A stretch of DNA of 64,000 nucleotides, taken from NCBI RefSeq assembly GCF_012034935.1, contig NZ_JAATEN010000003.1:310001-374000 (forward strand), given 5' to 3'. Shown piece by piece: positions 29,338-38,639 of the stretch. The notes under the pieces were generated by a model. That model saw nothing but the letters and a program-made list of their open reading frames with translations, had not been told where the DNA came from and made no database searches. Made by a program: the position numbers and the translations under genes. The first letter of the stretch is position 1, and every line of letters starts with the position of its first letter. This DNA comes from Streptomyces zingiberis (GTDB taxonomy: Bacteria > Actinomycetota > Actinomycetes > Streptomycetales > Streptomycetaceae).

Positions 29338-29515
29338 GAGATGAACCTTCCTGTTTCGGTGACCGGGTCCTCGGCGACGGGATCCCCGGCCGCCGGGGCT
29401 CCGGCCGGTGTCCGAGGTCCGCGCCGGCCGGGGGCGGGCCGCCTTCTTCGGCGGTCCACCCGCCCCAGCGGCACGGGCAGGGCTCCACGCGCCGCGATAC
29501 GCGAGGTGCGAGCGG

Positions 29516-30895
29516 TCAGTTCTCGAGCCGGGCCACCGGCTTGGCCAGCGTCATCAGCAGACCGGAGAGGAGCGTTCCGGCCGCGCCGACCCAGAGCGCC
29601 GCGGTGCCGGTGCCCCAGGCCGCCGCCGCTCCGGTGAAGAGGAAGCCGCCGATGATCGTGCCGGGCTGGCTCATCGCCCCGATGATCACCGTGCCGGTGC
29701 CGCGGCAGTCGGTCGGGTAGCACTCCCCCATGTAGAACATGATCGCCGCGTACGGGCCCACCAGGAAGAACAGCCCGACCGCGTAGGTGAGCACGATGAG
29801 CGCCGTACTGGTGACCCCCGGGGAGAGCATGACGGCGAAGGCGAGACCGGAGGTGACCCAGCCGATGACGATGGTCCGCTTCCGCCCGATGCGGTCACCG
29901 AGCCAGCCGTGGAACACGTAACCGAAGTACGCGCCCAGGTTGATGACGATGAGCATCCAGAACGCCGTGGAGAGTTCCACGCCCTTGGCGTTGGCCAGGA
30001 TGGAGGTGCCCAGCACGCTGAAGATGTTGATGCCGAAGAAGTTCACGACCCAGGCGAGGGAGAGGACGATCGTGTTCCGCCGCAGCCCCGGCTGGAGGAT
30101 CCGGGCCATCGGGGTGGCGTCGGAGTGTTCCACACCGTAGGCGGCGGCCAGTTCCCCGGCCTCGCGCGTCTTCCCCTCCGCCTTGAGCGTGCGAAGACGC
30201 CGGTGCAGTTCGAACTGGGGGGTCTCGCGGAGCTTCTTGCCGATCACGATGATCAGCAGCAGCGCGGGCGCGCTCGCGAGCAGATAGATCACGCGCCAGC
30301 CCACCGAGTCCAGCAGCAGGAGCGCCAGGGCGCTGGAGAGCAGGAAGCCGAGCGGCCACCCGCCCTGCACGACGCCGTACCAGAAGCCGCGGCGTTCCCG
30401 CTTCTTCTCGTCCTCGGTGATCGCGAAGACCTCGTTGAGGTAGGTCGCGTTCACCGACTGCTCGGAGAAGCCGAGGCCGCCGAGCGACCGGATGCCGACC
30501 ATGCCGGCGACGCTCGCCCCGCCCATCTTCGTGGGGATGAGGGCGGTCAGGGCGGAGGCGACGGCGGTGCCGCCGATGGTCACCATCATGCCGCGGCGGC
30601 GTCCGAGCCGGTCGATGAGCGGGGCCACGCCGAAGGCGACGACCGCGGTGCCCACCGCGATGAGCGTGTTGACCAGGTACGCGGTCGCGTCGCTCCAGCC
30701 GAAGTCCTGCTGCATGGCCGGCAGCAGGGTGCCGAAGAGCCCGTAGTCGAAGACCGCGACGGTCCAGGCGAGCAGCGCCAGGACGATGGCGGTGTTGGTC
30801 TGCCGCCGGGTGAAGGGCGGGAACCGGCGGGCCGGACCGGGGGTCCTGGCCGGCGTGGATCTGTCCCCCGACTGCGGCATCGTCTCGCTGCTCAT
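29516..30895 (-). CDS. MFS transporter of the sugar/organic-acid porter type
   Basis: A 459-residue permease with 12 predicted helices, two motif-A loops (DRLGRRRGM between helices 2 and 3 and GDRIGRKRT in the second half) and a long central cytosolic loop ([16 protein letters not shown]). The pattern resembles metabolite:H+ symporters for aromatic acids or sialic acid-type substrates. It overlaps the upstream hydrolase by ATGA, so it probably imports the substrate that the operon degrades. Confidence 0.9.
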   Translation of the reverse strand: MSSETMPQSGDRSTPARTPGPARRFPPFTRRQTNTAIVLALLAWTVAVFDYGLFGTLLPAMQQDFGWSDATAYLVNTLIAVGTAVVAFGVAPLIDRLGRRRGMMVTIGGTAVASALTALIPTKMGGASVAGMVGIRSLGGLGFSEQSVNATYLNEVFAITEDEKKRERRGFWYGVVQGGWPLGFLLSSALALLLLDSVGWRVIYLLASAPALLLIIVIGKKLRETPQFELHRRLRTLKAEGKTREAGELAAAYGVEHSDATPMARILQPGLRRNTIVLSLAWVVNFFGINIFSVLGTSILANAKGVELSTAFWMLIVINLGAYFGYVFHGWLGDRIGRKRTIVIGWVTSGLAFAVMLSPGVTSTALIVLTYAVGLFFLVGPYAAIMFYMGECYPTDCRGTGTVIIGAMSQPGTIIGGFLFTGAAAAWGTGTAALWVGAAGTLLSGLLMTLAKPVARLEN

Positions 30896-31788
30896 GTCGC
30901 CTGCCCCTTCCACGGGTGGCGGGCGGCGTAGTCGTCGGCGATTTCGTCGAAGGTGGCCCACCGGACACCCTCGTGGCCGTTGATGTACTCGATGAGCCGC
31001 TCCAGCATGAGCAGCACCTGCGGGCGCCCGGAGACGTCGGGATGGATGGTGAAGGTGACGGCCGCGTGATCCATCTCCCGGTGGACCCAGTCGAACTGGT
31101 CCCGCCACATCTGCTCGATGTCCCGCGGGTTGACGAAGCCGTGGCTGTTCGGACTGGTCTTGACGAACATCATCGGCGGCAGGTCGTCGAGGTACCAGTT
31201 CGCCGGGATCTCGATGAGTTCCGTCTCCTCGCCCCGTACGAGCGGCTTCATCCAGTCCTCGGCCCGGCCCGAATAGTCGATCTTCGTCCACGTGTCGCCG
31301 ACGCGCACCCGGTAGGGCGTGAAGTCGTTGTGCATCAGCGAGTGGTCGTACTTGATGCCCCGCTCCAGCAGAAGCTCGTTGGTGACCGTCGAGAACTCCC
31401 ACCACGGCGCGACATAGCCGGTGGGGCGGCGGCCGGTGACCTCCTCGATCAGCTCGATGCAGCGGTCGAGGACCGCGGCCTCCTGGGTGCGGGTCATCGC
31501 GATCGGGTTCTCGTGGCTGTAGCCGTGCACCCCCACCTCGTGGCCGGCGTCGACCACCTGGCGGAACTGCTCCGGGAAGGTCTCGATCGAGTGCCCCGGG
31601 ACGAACCACGTGGTCCGCAGGCCGTACTTGCGGAAGAGGTTCAGCAGACGCGGCACCCCGACCTCGCCTGCGAACATGCCGCGGGAGATGTCGTCGGGGG
31701 AGTCCTCCCCTCCGTACGACCCCAGCCAGCCGGCGACCGCGTCGACGTCGACTCCGAACGCGCAGAGAATTTCCTTCGGCAAGGCCAA
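30892..31788 (-). CDS. Polysaccharide-deacetylase-fold hydrolase (PuuE / cyclic-imidase-like)
   Basis: A 298-residue NodB-fold (CE4) protein. The metal-site features are FGVDVDAV (Asp14, Asp16) and VHGYSHEN (His88, His92), preceded by [10 protein letters not shown]. Length and the [10 protein letters not shown] segment resemble allantoinase PuuE and bacterial cyclic imide hydrolases rather than true chitin or peptidoglycan deacetylases, and there is no signal peptide. Coupling with an asparaginase-type amidohydrolase fits an imide-opening step followed by amide hydrolysis; this is inference. Its stop overlaps the MFS start. Confidence 0.85.
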   Translation of the reverse strand: MALPKEILCAFGVDVDAVAGWLGSYGGEDSPDDISRGMFAGEVGVPRLLNLFRKYGLRTTWFVPGHSIETFPEQFRQVVDAGHEVGVHGYSHENPIAMTRTQEAAVLDRCIELIEEVTGRRPTGYVAPWWEFSTVTNELLLERGIKYDHSLMHNDFTPYRVRVGDTWTKIDYSGRAEDWMKPLVRGEETELIEIPANWYLDDLPPMMFVKTSPNSHGFVNPRDIEQMWRDQFDWVHREMDHAAVTFTIHPDVSGRPQVLLMLERLIEYINGHEGVRWATFDEIADDYAARHPWKGQAT

Positions 31789-31849
31789 CTCCTTCCCTCG
31801 ACCCGGCCACCACGGCCGGGAATCCTTTTCGTCGGCGGCTGAGACCGGC

Positions 31850-32839
31850 TCAACCGCCGGTGTGGGCGGCCAGCTCCTCCCGCACCAGGCGCGGGTCGCC
31901 GTGCACTCCCAGCAGCGCAGCCAGGAGCACCCGGGTCTGGGAGGGGCGCAGCAGCCCGGTGGGCACGGCGCCGGCGGCGAGCAGATCCGCCCCGCCCCCG
32001 TTGCCGTAGATCGCGGCGACGGGGCCGGACGCCACCCGCGTAGAGGTGGCGACGACCACCCCGGACGCGGTCAGCTCGGCCACTGCCTCACAGATCGCGG
32101 CGTTGGCGTTGCCCGCGCCGGTGGCCTCCAGCACGAGGCCGCGCGCCCCCGCGGCGGCGAAGGCGCGCAGCGCCGTCGCGTCCGCGCCGGGGTAGCAGGA
32201 GACGATGTCGACCCGGGCGCGGGAGAGGTCCAGGGACGGCAGGTCCAGCCGTGGACGCGGCCGGGGCCGGGGCCCGCCGGTGATGTGCACGCGGTCGCGG
32301 ACCCAGCCGAGCACCCCGCCGTCGGGCGAGGCGAAGGCACTGGTGGCGAGCGTGTGGCTCTTGCGGGTGCCACCTGCGGCGAACACCGAGCCGTCGAAGA
32401 CGATCAGCGTGCCCAGTCCCCGGCTCGCCGGATCGGCGGCCACCGCGATGGCCTCGGCGAGGTTCCGCGGGCCGTCGCTGTCCGGGGCGTCGGCGGGTCG
32501 CTGCGCGCCCGTCAGCACCACCGGGCGCTCGTCGTCCAGGAAGAGGTCCAGGAAGAGCGCCGTCTCCTCGGCGGTATCGGTCCCATGCGTGACCACAAGG
32601 CCCGTGATGCTCTCCTCGCGCAGGTGGTGGTGCGCGCGCAGGGTGAGCTCCCGCATCCGCTCCAGGCTCATGAGGTAGCTGCCGATGCGGAACACGTCGT
32701 CCACGAGGACCCGGACGTCACCGCGCGGGGCCGACCGGGCCACGAGCTCGCTGCCGCTGGCGCGCGCGACGGCTTCGCCGGAGGCCGCCGTCCGGCTGGC
32801 GATCGTGCCGCCCGTGGCGAGCACCGTAACGGTCCGCAC
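31850..32839 (-). CDS. L-asparaginase / type I-II amidohydrolase
   Basis: A 329-residue cytoplasmic enzyme (no signal peptide). The first catalytic motif is ATGGTIAS with nucleophile Thr12; the second is [12 protein letters not shown] with Thr87-Asp88; a Lys lies in the [19 protein letters not shown] segment. Members hydrolyse L-asparagine or related half-amides. The GTG start has a perfect AGGAGG about 5 nt upstream. It is the first gene of the operon and is divergent from the LacI-type regulator at 32963, whose candidate operator lies between them. Confidence 0.92.
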   Translation of the reverse strand: MRTVTVLATGGTIASRTAASGEAVARASGSELVARSAPRGDVRVLVDDVFRIGSYLMSLERMRELTLRAHHHLREESITGLVVTHGTDTAEETALFLDLFLDDERPVVLTGAQRPADAPDSDGPRNLAEAIAVAADPASRGLGTLIVFDGSVFAAGGTRKSHTLATSAFASPDGGVLGWVRDRVHITGGPRPRPRPRLDLPSLDLSRARVDIVSCYPGADATALRAFAAAGARGLVLEATGAGNANAAICEAVAELTASGVVVATSTRVASGPVAAIYGNGGGADLLAAGAVPTGLLRPSQTRVLLAALLGVHGDPRLVREELAAHTGG

Positions 32840-32886
32840 AGATTCCTCCTGAAGATCAGGTTATGCCCGTGATGCGCACTATGCCT

Positions 32887-32902
32887 GCACTAACGTTTGC
32901 GC
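32887..32902. promoter_or_regulatory. Candidate LacI-family operator in the asparaginase/lacI intergenic region
   Basis: GCACTAACGTTTGCGC is a 16-bp dyad with the central CG and AACGTT core typical of LacI-family sites; six of eight arm positions match. A related half-site TTGCGC follows at about 32910-32915, so two adjacent sites are possible. Confidence 0.55.
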
Positions 32903-32962
32903 CGAACGATTGCGCATAGGAAATGCTGAACCGAGGGCACACGTCAAGGGGTCGGAGGCACA

Positions 32963-34042
32963 ATGTCGGCTGACCGAGATGAAAGGCGGGCCATGGCCGA
33001 GGACAGCCCGGCAGGACCACTTCCGCACACGGACGCGGGCGGCCGAGCCACCCTGCGCACCGTCGCCGAGCTGGCCGGAGTCCACGTCTCCACCGTGTCG
33101 CGCGTGCTGAACCGGCCGAGCGGCCCCGGGGTCCGCACCGCCGGCCGGGAGACGGCCGACCGCATCCGCCGCCTGGCGGAGCAGGTCGGCTACACGCCCA
33201 ATCCGCACGCGACCGGGCTGCGGACCCAGCGCAGCAACCTCGTCGGGGTGCTCGTCCCGCGCCTGGTCGACATCGTGCTCGCCACCATCTACGAAGGGGT
33301 CGAGGAGGCCTGCGCGGCCTCCGGGTTCTCCGCGTTCGTGGCCAACACCGGCGACGACCCGGCCACACAGCGCCGGCGCACGGAGATGGTCCTCGCCCGC
33401 CGCGTCGACGGCATGATCTTCGGCGACGCCCACATCGACGGGCGGTTCCTGGACGAAGTGGCGGGGCGCGGCGTCCCGTTCGTACTGGTCTCCCGGCGCG
33501 CCGGCGCCCACCCCTCCGTCACCTGCGACGACCACCAGGGCGGCCGGCTCGCCGCCGAACACCTCCTGGGCCTGGGCCACACACGCCTCGCGGTCATCGC
33601 CGGCGAGCCGTACGCCAGTACCGGCATCGACCGGACCGCCGGCTTCCGGGAGGCCTGCGCGGCGGCCGGGGTCGAGGTCCCGGACTCCCGCGTCGTGCAC
33701 TCGGGATTCGACACCGACGGCGGGCGGGAGGCGATGCGGCACATCCTGTCCGAAGGAGCGGCGCCCACCGCGGTGTTCGCCGTCAACGACTTCGCCGCGA
33801 TCGGCGCCATGGGAGCGGCCCGGGACGCGGGGCTCCAGGTCGGAACGGACCTCGCCGTGATGGGTTTCAACGACGTCCCGCTGGCGGGCTCACTGCCCGT
33901 GGGCCTGTCGACCATCCGGTCTCCCGTACACGCCATGGGAACGCGCGCCGTCGACCTGCTGATGCGACGACTGGCCGGCGAGGAGGTCGCCTCCGAACAG
34001 CTCCCGCCCACGCTGGTGGCCCGGGCCTCGACACTGGGGTGA
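32963..34042 (+). CDS. LacI/GalR-family regulator of the asparaginase operon
   Basis: A 359-residue repressor. The HTH reads LRTVAELAGVHVSTVSRVLNRPSG, with the hinge VGYTPNPHATGLRTQRSN. The periplasmic-binding-protein-like effector domain is complete (GVLVPRLVDIVLATIYEGV; ending FNDVPLAGSLPVGLSTIRSP). ATG 32963 is chosen because GGAGG lies 5 nt upstream; ATG 32993 is an in-frame alternative. It is divergent from the five-gene minus-strand operon and probably responds to its substrate or an intermediate. Confidence 0.93.
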   Translation: MSADRDERRAMAEDSPAGPLPHTDAGGRATLRTVAELAGVHVSTVSRVLNRPSGPGVRTAGRETADRIRRLAEQVGYTPNPHATGLRTQRSNLVGVLVPRLVDIVLATIYEGVEEACAASGFSAFVANTGDDPATQRRRTEMVLARRVDGMIFGDAHIDGRFLDEVAGRGVPFVLVSRRAGAHPSVTCDDHQGGRLAAEHLLGLGHTRLAVIAGEPYASTGIDRTAGFREACAAAGVEVPDSRVVHSGFDTDGGREAMRHILSEGAAPTAVFAVNDFAAIGAMGAARDAGLQVGTDLAVMGFNDVPLAGSLPVGLSTIRSPVHAMGTRAVDLLMRRLAGEEVASEQLPPTLVARASTLG

Positions 34043-34804
34043 GGGGTGGGCAGTGGCGGGCGACGGCCGACGGCGACGGGACCGCCGGAACCGGAGTCGC
34101 CGGCCGGTGCGAGACCGGGGAACGCGTGAGAGGTGGCAGCCCAGGGCCTGCGCGTCAGCACGATGACGCACACGCCGGGCCAGTTGCGGAGCGAGGCCTG
34201 CGCTCGGGCTCCCTTCCGCGGGGTCATCCCGTTCTCAGCCGGGATGTGCCCCGGTTCGGGCCAGGCGATCCTGTACGCCCTCGGCCCGGTGCCGCCACCG
34301 GACACCGTGCGACGGAGGTGGTCCGCAGCTGCGGCAGGGTGATGTGGCGGTGGACCGCGCGACAGCGGGCGGGTTCCTCCACTGCGGAGTCCACCCGTGG
34401 AAGTACCGGCTGCGACTCGACGCGATGCGATGCGGCGAATCGCGCGGTCCCCCAGGAAAACCTCGGTCTCATGGAATCCATGCCCGTCGGCACGGCATGA
34501 CCTCCCGTTCCCGATCCACCGCGTAGCGGCCGGCCTCCGGCGGGCGGCTGCACCTCGTCCGGCCTGCTCACCAGCGGAGCGGTTCCCGGTGCTCCGCACG
34601 GAGCATTCCGCCGGAATACCACCGTTGCCGCAGATGTCATGGAAATCGGGGGCGTGGGCGCCGAGCCGACGGAGGCCGCAGCGGAGCCGTGGTGGCGAAG
34701 TTGGCAGGAATGCGCCTTGCCCGATTCGCCGGCTCGCAACGAGTATCGCTGCCGCGTATGTCGATGAACCGGCACCGAGCCAGGTAGCGACCGGAGGAGA
34801 GAGC
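34043..34804. other. 762-nt region with no supported gene
   Basis: Several open frames cross this stretch, but none has a ribosome site plus a recognisable protein. Base composition is visibly lower in GC than the flanks, with several A/T-containing blocks (34430-34700), in common with the following GcvT-like gene. It may hold a decayed gene or a long regulatory region of transferred DNA. Confidence 0.5.
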
Positions 34805-36067
34805 GTGCCGCACGAGTCTGGCGAATGGACGGATCCAAACTTCCCGTCGGTCGATCAGTCGGATCGAACCGTTCCCGTGAACCTGCGCCAAACAGGCCGG
34901 CCGGACATCAAGCTCCTCATCTCGACGCGGGCTCGAAAGTCGCCGTATTGGCATCTGGCAATCGAGGCAGGCTGCCGGCGGGCGGAAGTCTACAACCGTA
35001 TGTACCTGCCCAGGGGGTACGGTCCGCCGGAAGGCGGTGGGTCCGCCGCCGAGTACGAGGCTCTGACCAGCCGGGTGACGTTGTGGGACATCGCGGCGGC
35101 GCGTCAGATCCAGGTACAAGGGCGCGAGGCCACGGAGTTCGTCAATTATGTCGTGACGAGGGACGTCACCCGGCTGGCGTCCATGCGGGCGGCGTACGTG
35201 GTGCTGTGCGATCCCAGCGGCCGGATGGTCAACGATCCGCTGCTGCTGAAGATTTCCCCCGATGAGTACTGGTTCAGTATCTCCGACTCGGATCTGTCGC
35301 TGTGGCTGAAGGGGGTGAACGTCGGCAAGGGGTTCGATGTCCGGATCCAGGAGATCGACGTGTCACCCGTCCAGATCCAGGGAGCAGAGGCAAACGGACT
35401 GATGACCGACCTCATCGGTGACGTGGCAACCGAGATGCCCGCGTTCGGGCTCCTGGAGGCAGAGCTCGCCGGGCTTCCGGTACTCGTTTCGCGAACCGGG
35501 TTCTCCGGTGAAGCCGGCTTCGAGGTCTACCTGAAGAATTCGAGCCTTTACGCGGAGCGAATGTGGGATGCGATCCTCCGGGCAGGAGAGAAATACGGGC
35601 TGACGGTGACCGGCCCCATCCAGCCCCACCGGATCACGTCAGGCATCATCGCGTGGGGCCAGGACGTCGACAACGAGATGGTTCCTTTTCAGGTTGGGCT
35701 GGCGGCCCACATTCCCCGCAACAAGGCGTCGGACTACATCGGCCGGGACGCTCTCGAGCAGATGCGGGCCGAGATCTCTGCCGGACATCATCCCTACAAG
35801 CTCACCATGGTGGGGTTGAGGATGGAGGGGGAACCGATCGCCGATTATCTGTCCGACTTCTGGCTGGTCGCGCCTTCACCGGACGCGGAGCCGGTGGGAT
35901 TCGTGACGTCCGCGTCGTACGCCCCGAAACTTCAGACCAACGTCGGCCTGGCTCGCCTGCCCGTCGAACTCGCGGTTCCGGGAACGCAGGTGTACGTGTT
36001 CGCGCCGGCCGGCGACTCGACGAGCAGGAGCATCCCAGCCGTGGTCTCGGCTTTCCCCATCGAGTGA
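34805..36067 (+). CDS. GcvT-family (aminomethyltransferase / tetrahydrofolate O-demethylase-like) protein
   Basis: A 420-residue GcvT-fold protein. Features include the folate-domain start ALTSRVTLWDIAAARQIQVQG, SRTGFSGEAGFEVY (about 231-243) and RITSGIIAWGQDVDNEMVPF, which resembles the RIESG...YG-D-NPFE motif of DmdA and LigM-type demethylases more than true glycine-cleavage T-protein. No gcvH, gcvP or folate gene is nearby, so it probably transfers a methyl group from an O- or S-methyl substrate to tetrahydrofolate. GGAGG precedes the GTG start. GC content is lower than its neighbours, which suggests acquisition by transfer. Confidence 0.8.
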   Translation: MPHESGEWTDPNFPSVDQSDRTVPVNLRQTGRPDIKLLISTRARKSPYWHLAIEAGCRRAEVYNRMYLPRGYGPPEGGGSAAEYEALTSRVTLWDIAAARQIQVQGREATEFVNYVVTRDVTRLASMRAAYVVLCDPSGRMVNDPLLLKISPDEYWFSISDSDLSLWLKGVNVGKGFDVRIQEIDVSPVQIQGAEANGLMTDLIGDVATEMPAFGLLEAELAGLPVLVSRTGFSGEAGFEVYLKNSSLYAERMWDAILRAGEKYGLTVTGPIQPHRITSGIIAWGQDVDNEMVPFQVGLAAHIPRNKASDYIGRDALEQMRAEISAGHHPYKLTMVGLRMEGEPIADYLSDFWLVAPSPDAEPVGFVTSASYAPKLQTNVGLARLPVELAVPGTQVYVFAPAGDSTSRSIPAVVSAFPIE

Positions 36068-36233
36068 GGCGTCCCGGCCCCGGCCCCGGCCGGCCCGGGA
36101 GATCGTCCTCCACCTGCGCCAAAGGACGCAGGTGGAGGACATGGCCGCCACCTCGTCATCTCCCAGGTGCCGGACGAAGCCCGGGAAGGGCCGGAGGCGT
36201 TTCCCGGCGGCCGTTCCCGTGGACACGGTCCGG

Positions 36234-37016
36234 TCATGTGGTCAGGTCCAGCCATTCACCGACGGCCGGCACGCGTGCGCGCGGCCCGGCGTGCTCGCGC
36301 AGCTCCCTCTCCGGGTCGGCGACTTCGACGTAGCCCGCGACCTTGTCCGGCTGCTCCGGCTCGTAGTGGATCGGCACCACGTGCCGAGCGTCGAGAATCT
36401 TCGCCGCCGCGGCCGCCTGCCTCGGGTCCAGCGCGGCAAGTACCGGGCTCGGCGGTTGCAGGTGCGGCACGTCGACGACGGGGCCGTTGGCAGGCAGGAA
36501 CACCGCGTCGAACGGACTGAACCGGCGCGCGATGAGCCACCAGTACCCGTGGAACATGGTGTCGCCGCCGTGGAAGAGCCGCCGCCCGCCGGCCTCCACC
36601 ACCCAGTTCACCTGTGGGTCGCCCAGCCCGTCCACGGCCGGGACCGCGGTGACGCGGAACGGCCCGATCTCACGGGTGGACCAGGGGTCGACGACGGTGG
36701 CCGCCAATCGGTGCCGGGCCAACTCGCTCTCAGCCTGCAACGTCGTCACGTTGTCCACGTCATCACCGTGGCCGGGAGCCGGCCGCAGCACCGGCGCTCC
36801 CGGGACCAGCACCTCCGCGAGCGCGGACGCGTCGGTGTGATCCCGGTGCAGGTGAGTGACCAGCGCGGCATCGACCTTCCCGGTCGGCGCCGCCAGGCAC
36901 TCGCCGGGCTTCCACCCCGTGAACAGCGGCGAGATGTCCCGCACGTAGTCGATCACCAGTCGCTTGCCGCCGGCTTCGATCTCCAGTCCTGCCCAGCCCA
37001 ACCGTCGCACTCGCAT
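36234..37016 (-). CDS. Metallo-beta-lactamase-fold hydrolase
   Basis: A 260-residue protein of the UlaG/RomA-like MBL branch. The zinc motif THLHRDHTD (H-x-H-x-D-H) is at about residues 60-68, with later ligands in FHGGDT and PIHYE. Substrate unknown; family members cleave lactones, phosphodiesters or N-acyl-phospholipids. The ATG at 37016 has GGGAG 7 nt upstream, so a longer frame to 37049 is not used. It is divergent from a TetR regulator with two 22-bp operators between them. Confidence 0.88.
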   Translation of the reverse strand: MRVRRLGWAGLEIEAGGKRLVIDYVRDISPLFTGWKPGECLAAPTGKVDAALVTHLHRDHTDASALAEVLVPGAPVLRPAPGHGDDVDNVTTLQAESELARHRLAATVVDPWSTREIGPFRVTAVPAVDGLGDPQVNWVVEAGGRRLFHGGDTMFHGYWWLIARRFSPFDAVFLPANGPVVDVPHLQPPSPVLAALDPRQAAAAAKILDARHVVPIHYEPEQPDKVAGYVEVADPERELREHAGPRARVPAVGEWLDLTT

Positions 37017-37050
37017 CTCATACTCCCTGCTCTCGGCAACGGCGGCCAAC

Positions 37051-37072
37051 TTAGCGTACGATCGTTCTCTAT
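37051..37072. promoter_or_regulatory. TetR operator copy 1 (MBL side)
   Basis: A 22-bp dyad starting TTAGCGTACGA; eight of eleven arm positions are complementary. It matches the stronger copy at 37077-37098 and lies next to the hydrolase promoter region. Confidence 0.65.
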
Positions 37073-37076
37073 GTAA

Positions 37077-37098
37077 ATAGCGGACGCTCGTACGCTAT
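37077..37098. promoter_or_regulatory. TetR operator copy 2, overlapping the tetR -10 box
   Basis: A 22-bp dyad with halves ATAGCGGACGC and TCGTACGCTAT; nine of eleven positions are complementary. It overlaps the TATGCT -10 box (37096-37101) of the regulator gene and lies 26 bp from copy 1. Confidence 0.75.
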
Positions 37099-37107
37099 GC
37101 TCGTCGC

Positions 37108-37710
37108 ATGTCGCCACGCCGCTCAGCAGCCGAAGCGCAGGCCACCAGGGGCCGGATCCTCAGCCGTGCCGCCGAGATCGCCTCCGAGGAAGGGCTGGAC
37201 GGCATCACCATCGGCCGGCTCGCCGAGGCGTTGGAGATGAGCAAGTCCGGGGTGCACAAGCACTTCGGCACCAAGGAGTCGCTCCAGATCTCCACCCTGG
37301 ACAAAGCGTTCGTGGACTTCTGGCACCGGGTGGTCGAGCCCGCACTGGCCGAGCCCCCGGGGTTGCGGCGGCTGCGCGCGGTGTGCGCCAACTCCGTGGA
37401 CTACCTGGAAACGCCACTGCTGCCCGGCGGCTGCCTGATGACCGCGGCGCTCACCGAGTACGACGGCCGCCCCGGCCGCGTCCGCGACGCGGTGGCCGAA
37501 GTGTGGTCGCGCTGGCAGGAACAGCTGCGGGCGGACCTGACCACGGCTGTGGAGAACGCCGAACTACCGGACGGGTTCGATGTCGACCAGGCCCTGTTCG
37601 AGATCATCGCCGCCGGACTGGCGCTGAACGCGGCCATGCAACTCCAGCATGACCGATCGGCCGCGGCCCGGGCCCGCCTCGCGATCGAACGGGCACTGAG
37701 CCGGCCCTGA
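37108..37710 (+). CDS. TetR-family repressor
   Basis: A 200-residue regulator with the HTH ILSRAAEIASEEGLDGITIGRLAEALEMSKSGVHKHFGTKESLQ and a ligand domain containing LLPGGCLMTAALTEYDGRPG, as in the TetR_C_16/YfiR-like group. A TATGCT -10 box 6 nt before the ATG and no ribosome site suggest a leaderless message. It probably represses the divergent metallo-hydrolase and itself through the two operators. A small inverted repeat at 37753-37788 may be its terminator. Confidence 0.92.
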   Translation: MSPRRSAAEAQATRGRILSRAAEIASEEGLDGITIGRLAEALEMSKSGVHKHFGTKESLQISTLDKAFVDFWHRVVEPALAEPPGLRRLRAVCANSVDYLETPLLPGGCLMTAALTEYDGRPGRVRDAVAEVWSRWQEQLRADLTTAVENAELPDGFDVDQALFEIIAAGLALNAAMQLQHDRSAAARARLAIERALSRP

Positions 37711-37901
37711 CCGCGCGACAGATCGAACGCCGGCCGAGGAGTTGCCGTACAACGTCACCCCCACATCAGGAGTGAGGCGAGGGTGACGAATTGGTGCGCA
37801 TCCTCGTTGGGGCGCCCGGCCACCTCGTCTCACCGACCGCTGGGGACCGTGACTCTCCAGCTATTCCGAGACACATCCTCCACGAGGCACGGCAAACGAC
37901 C

Positions 37902-38313
37902 TCATGGCAGGAGGGTCAGGGCCGGCACATGGAGAGGCTTGATGGCGCGGAAGTGCCGATGATCCAGCGTGGCGACGCCGGGTGCCTTGAGGCGCTCTGC
38001 GAGGGCGACCACCGAGGCGTCGGCAACACCGAGAGGGAACCCGCGGTACTGCTGCATGAGCCCCGCCATGCGGAAAAGATCGTCGCGCTCGGTAGCCACC
38101 TGGATCAGGTCTTCCGCAGCGACGGCCTCGATGAGGTTGATCTCGGCGTCCGGGCTGACGTACTTGGCGAGCAGGTAGCAGGCCTCGGTCAGCGCGTAGG
38201 GCCGTGATCAGCAGTTCACCGTCGTGGGACTCCAGCAGCTCGGCACAGTTCTGATGGTCGGGATCGTTATGGTTCAGAAGGGCGACGAGGGGACCCGTAT
38301 CAACGATCCGCAT
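37902..38313 (-). pseudogene. VapC-like PIN-domain toxin, frameshifted
   Basis: From ATG 38313 the frame reads MRIVDTGPLVALLNHNDPDH and continues to LLITAL near residue 43, a PIN-domain start with its first acidic ligand Asp5. The reading then shifts by one base: the downstream frame continues LTEACYLLAKYVSPDAEINL and ends PLGVADASVVALAERL...TLDHRHF, supplying the remaining acidic residues. The shift lies around 38183-38200 (minus strand GCCCTACGCGCTGACC). Each part is otherwise intact, so either a recent inactivating indel or a sequencing error explains it. It overlaps the antitoxin gene by 14 nt. Confidence 0.82.
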
Positions 38314-38521
38314 CGGTCTCGCCGAGTTCTTCCCGAACGATGCCCTTTGCGCGGGCGCCCACGTCCTCCGCTGGCCCGTCGAAGCTCCGCAGGACGCGGA
38401 AGCGGCTCGCCGGGGGCGTCTTCACCAGACGGAGCGCGTGCCGACGTAGCTCTTCCGCCTGCTCGGGTTCAAGTCGCTCGATGAGGTCATGAAGATCGCT
38501 GTAGTCATAGGCGGCAGTCAT
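38300..38521 (-). CDS. VapB-like antitoxin / small partner of the PIN toxin
   Basis: A 73-residue acidic, helical protein (MTAAYDYSDLHDLIERLEPEQAEELRRHALRLV, then a disordered ASRFRVLRSFDGPAEDVG and an acidic C-terminus). It is placed directly upstream of and overlaps the PIN-domain gene, the standard antitoxin-first order. GGGAGAG precedes the ATG. No clear DNA-binding fold of AbrB or RHH type is seen, so assignment rests on context. With the toxin broken it may be an orphan. Confidence 0.68.
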   Translation of the reverse strand: MTAAYDYSDLHDLIERLEPEQAEELRRHALRLVKTPPASRFRVLRSFDGPAEDVGARAKGIVREELGETDADR

Positions 38522-38639
38522 CCTGACTCTCCCTGTCGGCCGTCGCCGCTGCCACGATAGCGCTGGACCGTGGAGGGCGCCGGGAGACTCCGACGTGATA
38601 CGGCCGAGGTGGTGCAGCACCCAGGTGCCTGGACAACAG

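Noticed and set aside
34043..34804. Glycine riboswitch or other riboswitch before the GcvT-like gene
   Set aside because: Looked for conserved core helices and a repeated aptamer; none seen, and the gene is not a clear glycine-cleavage component.
34224..34838. Minus-strand open frame of 204 residues in the LacI-GcvT gap
   Set aside because: No ribosome site, no recognisable motif, and basic/Pro-rich composition. Could be a decayed gene but cannot be supported.
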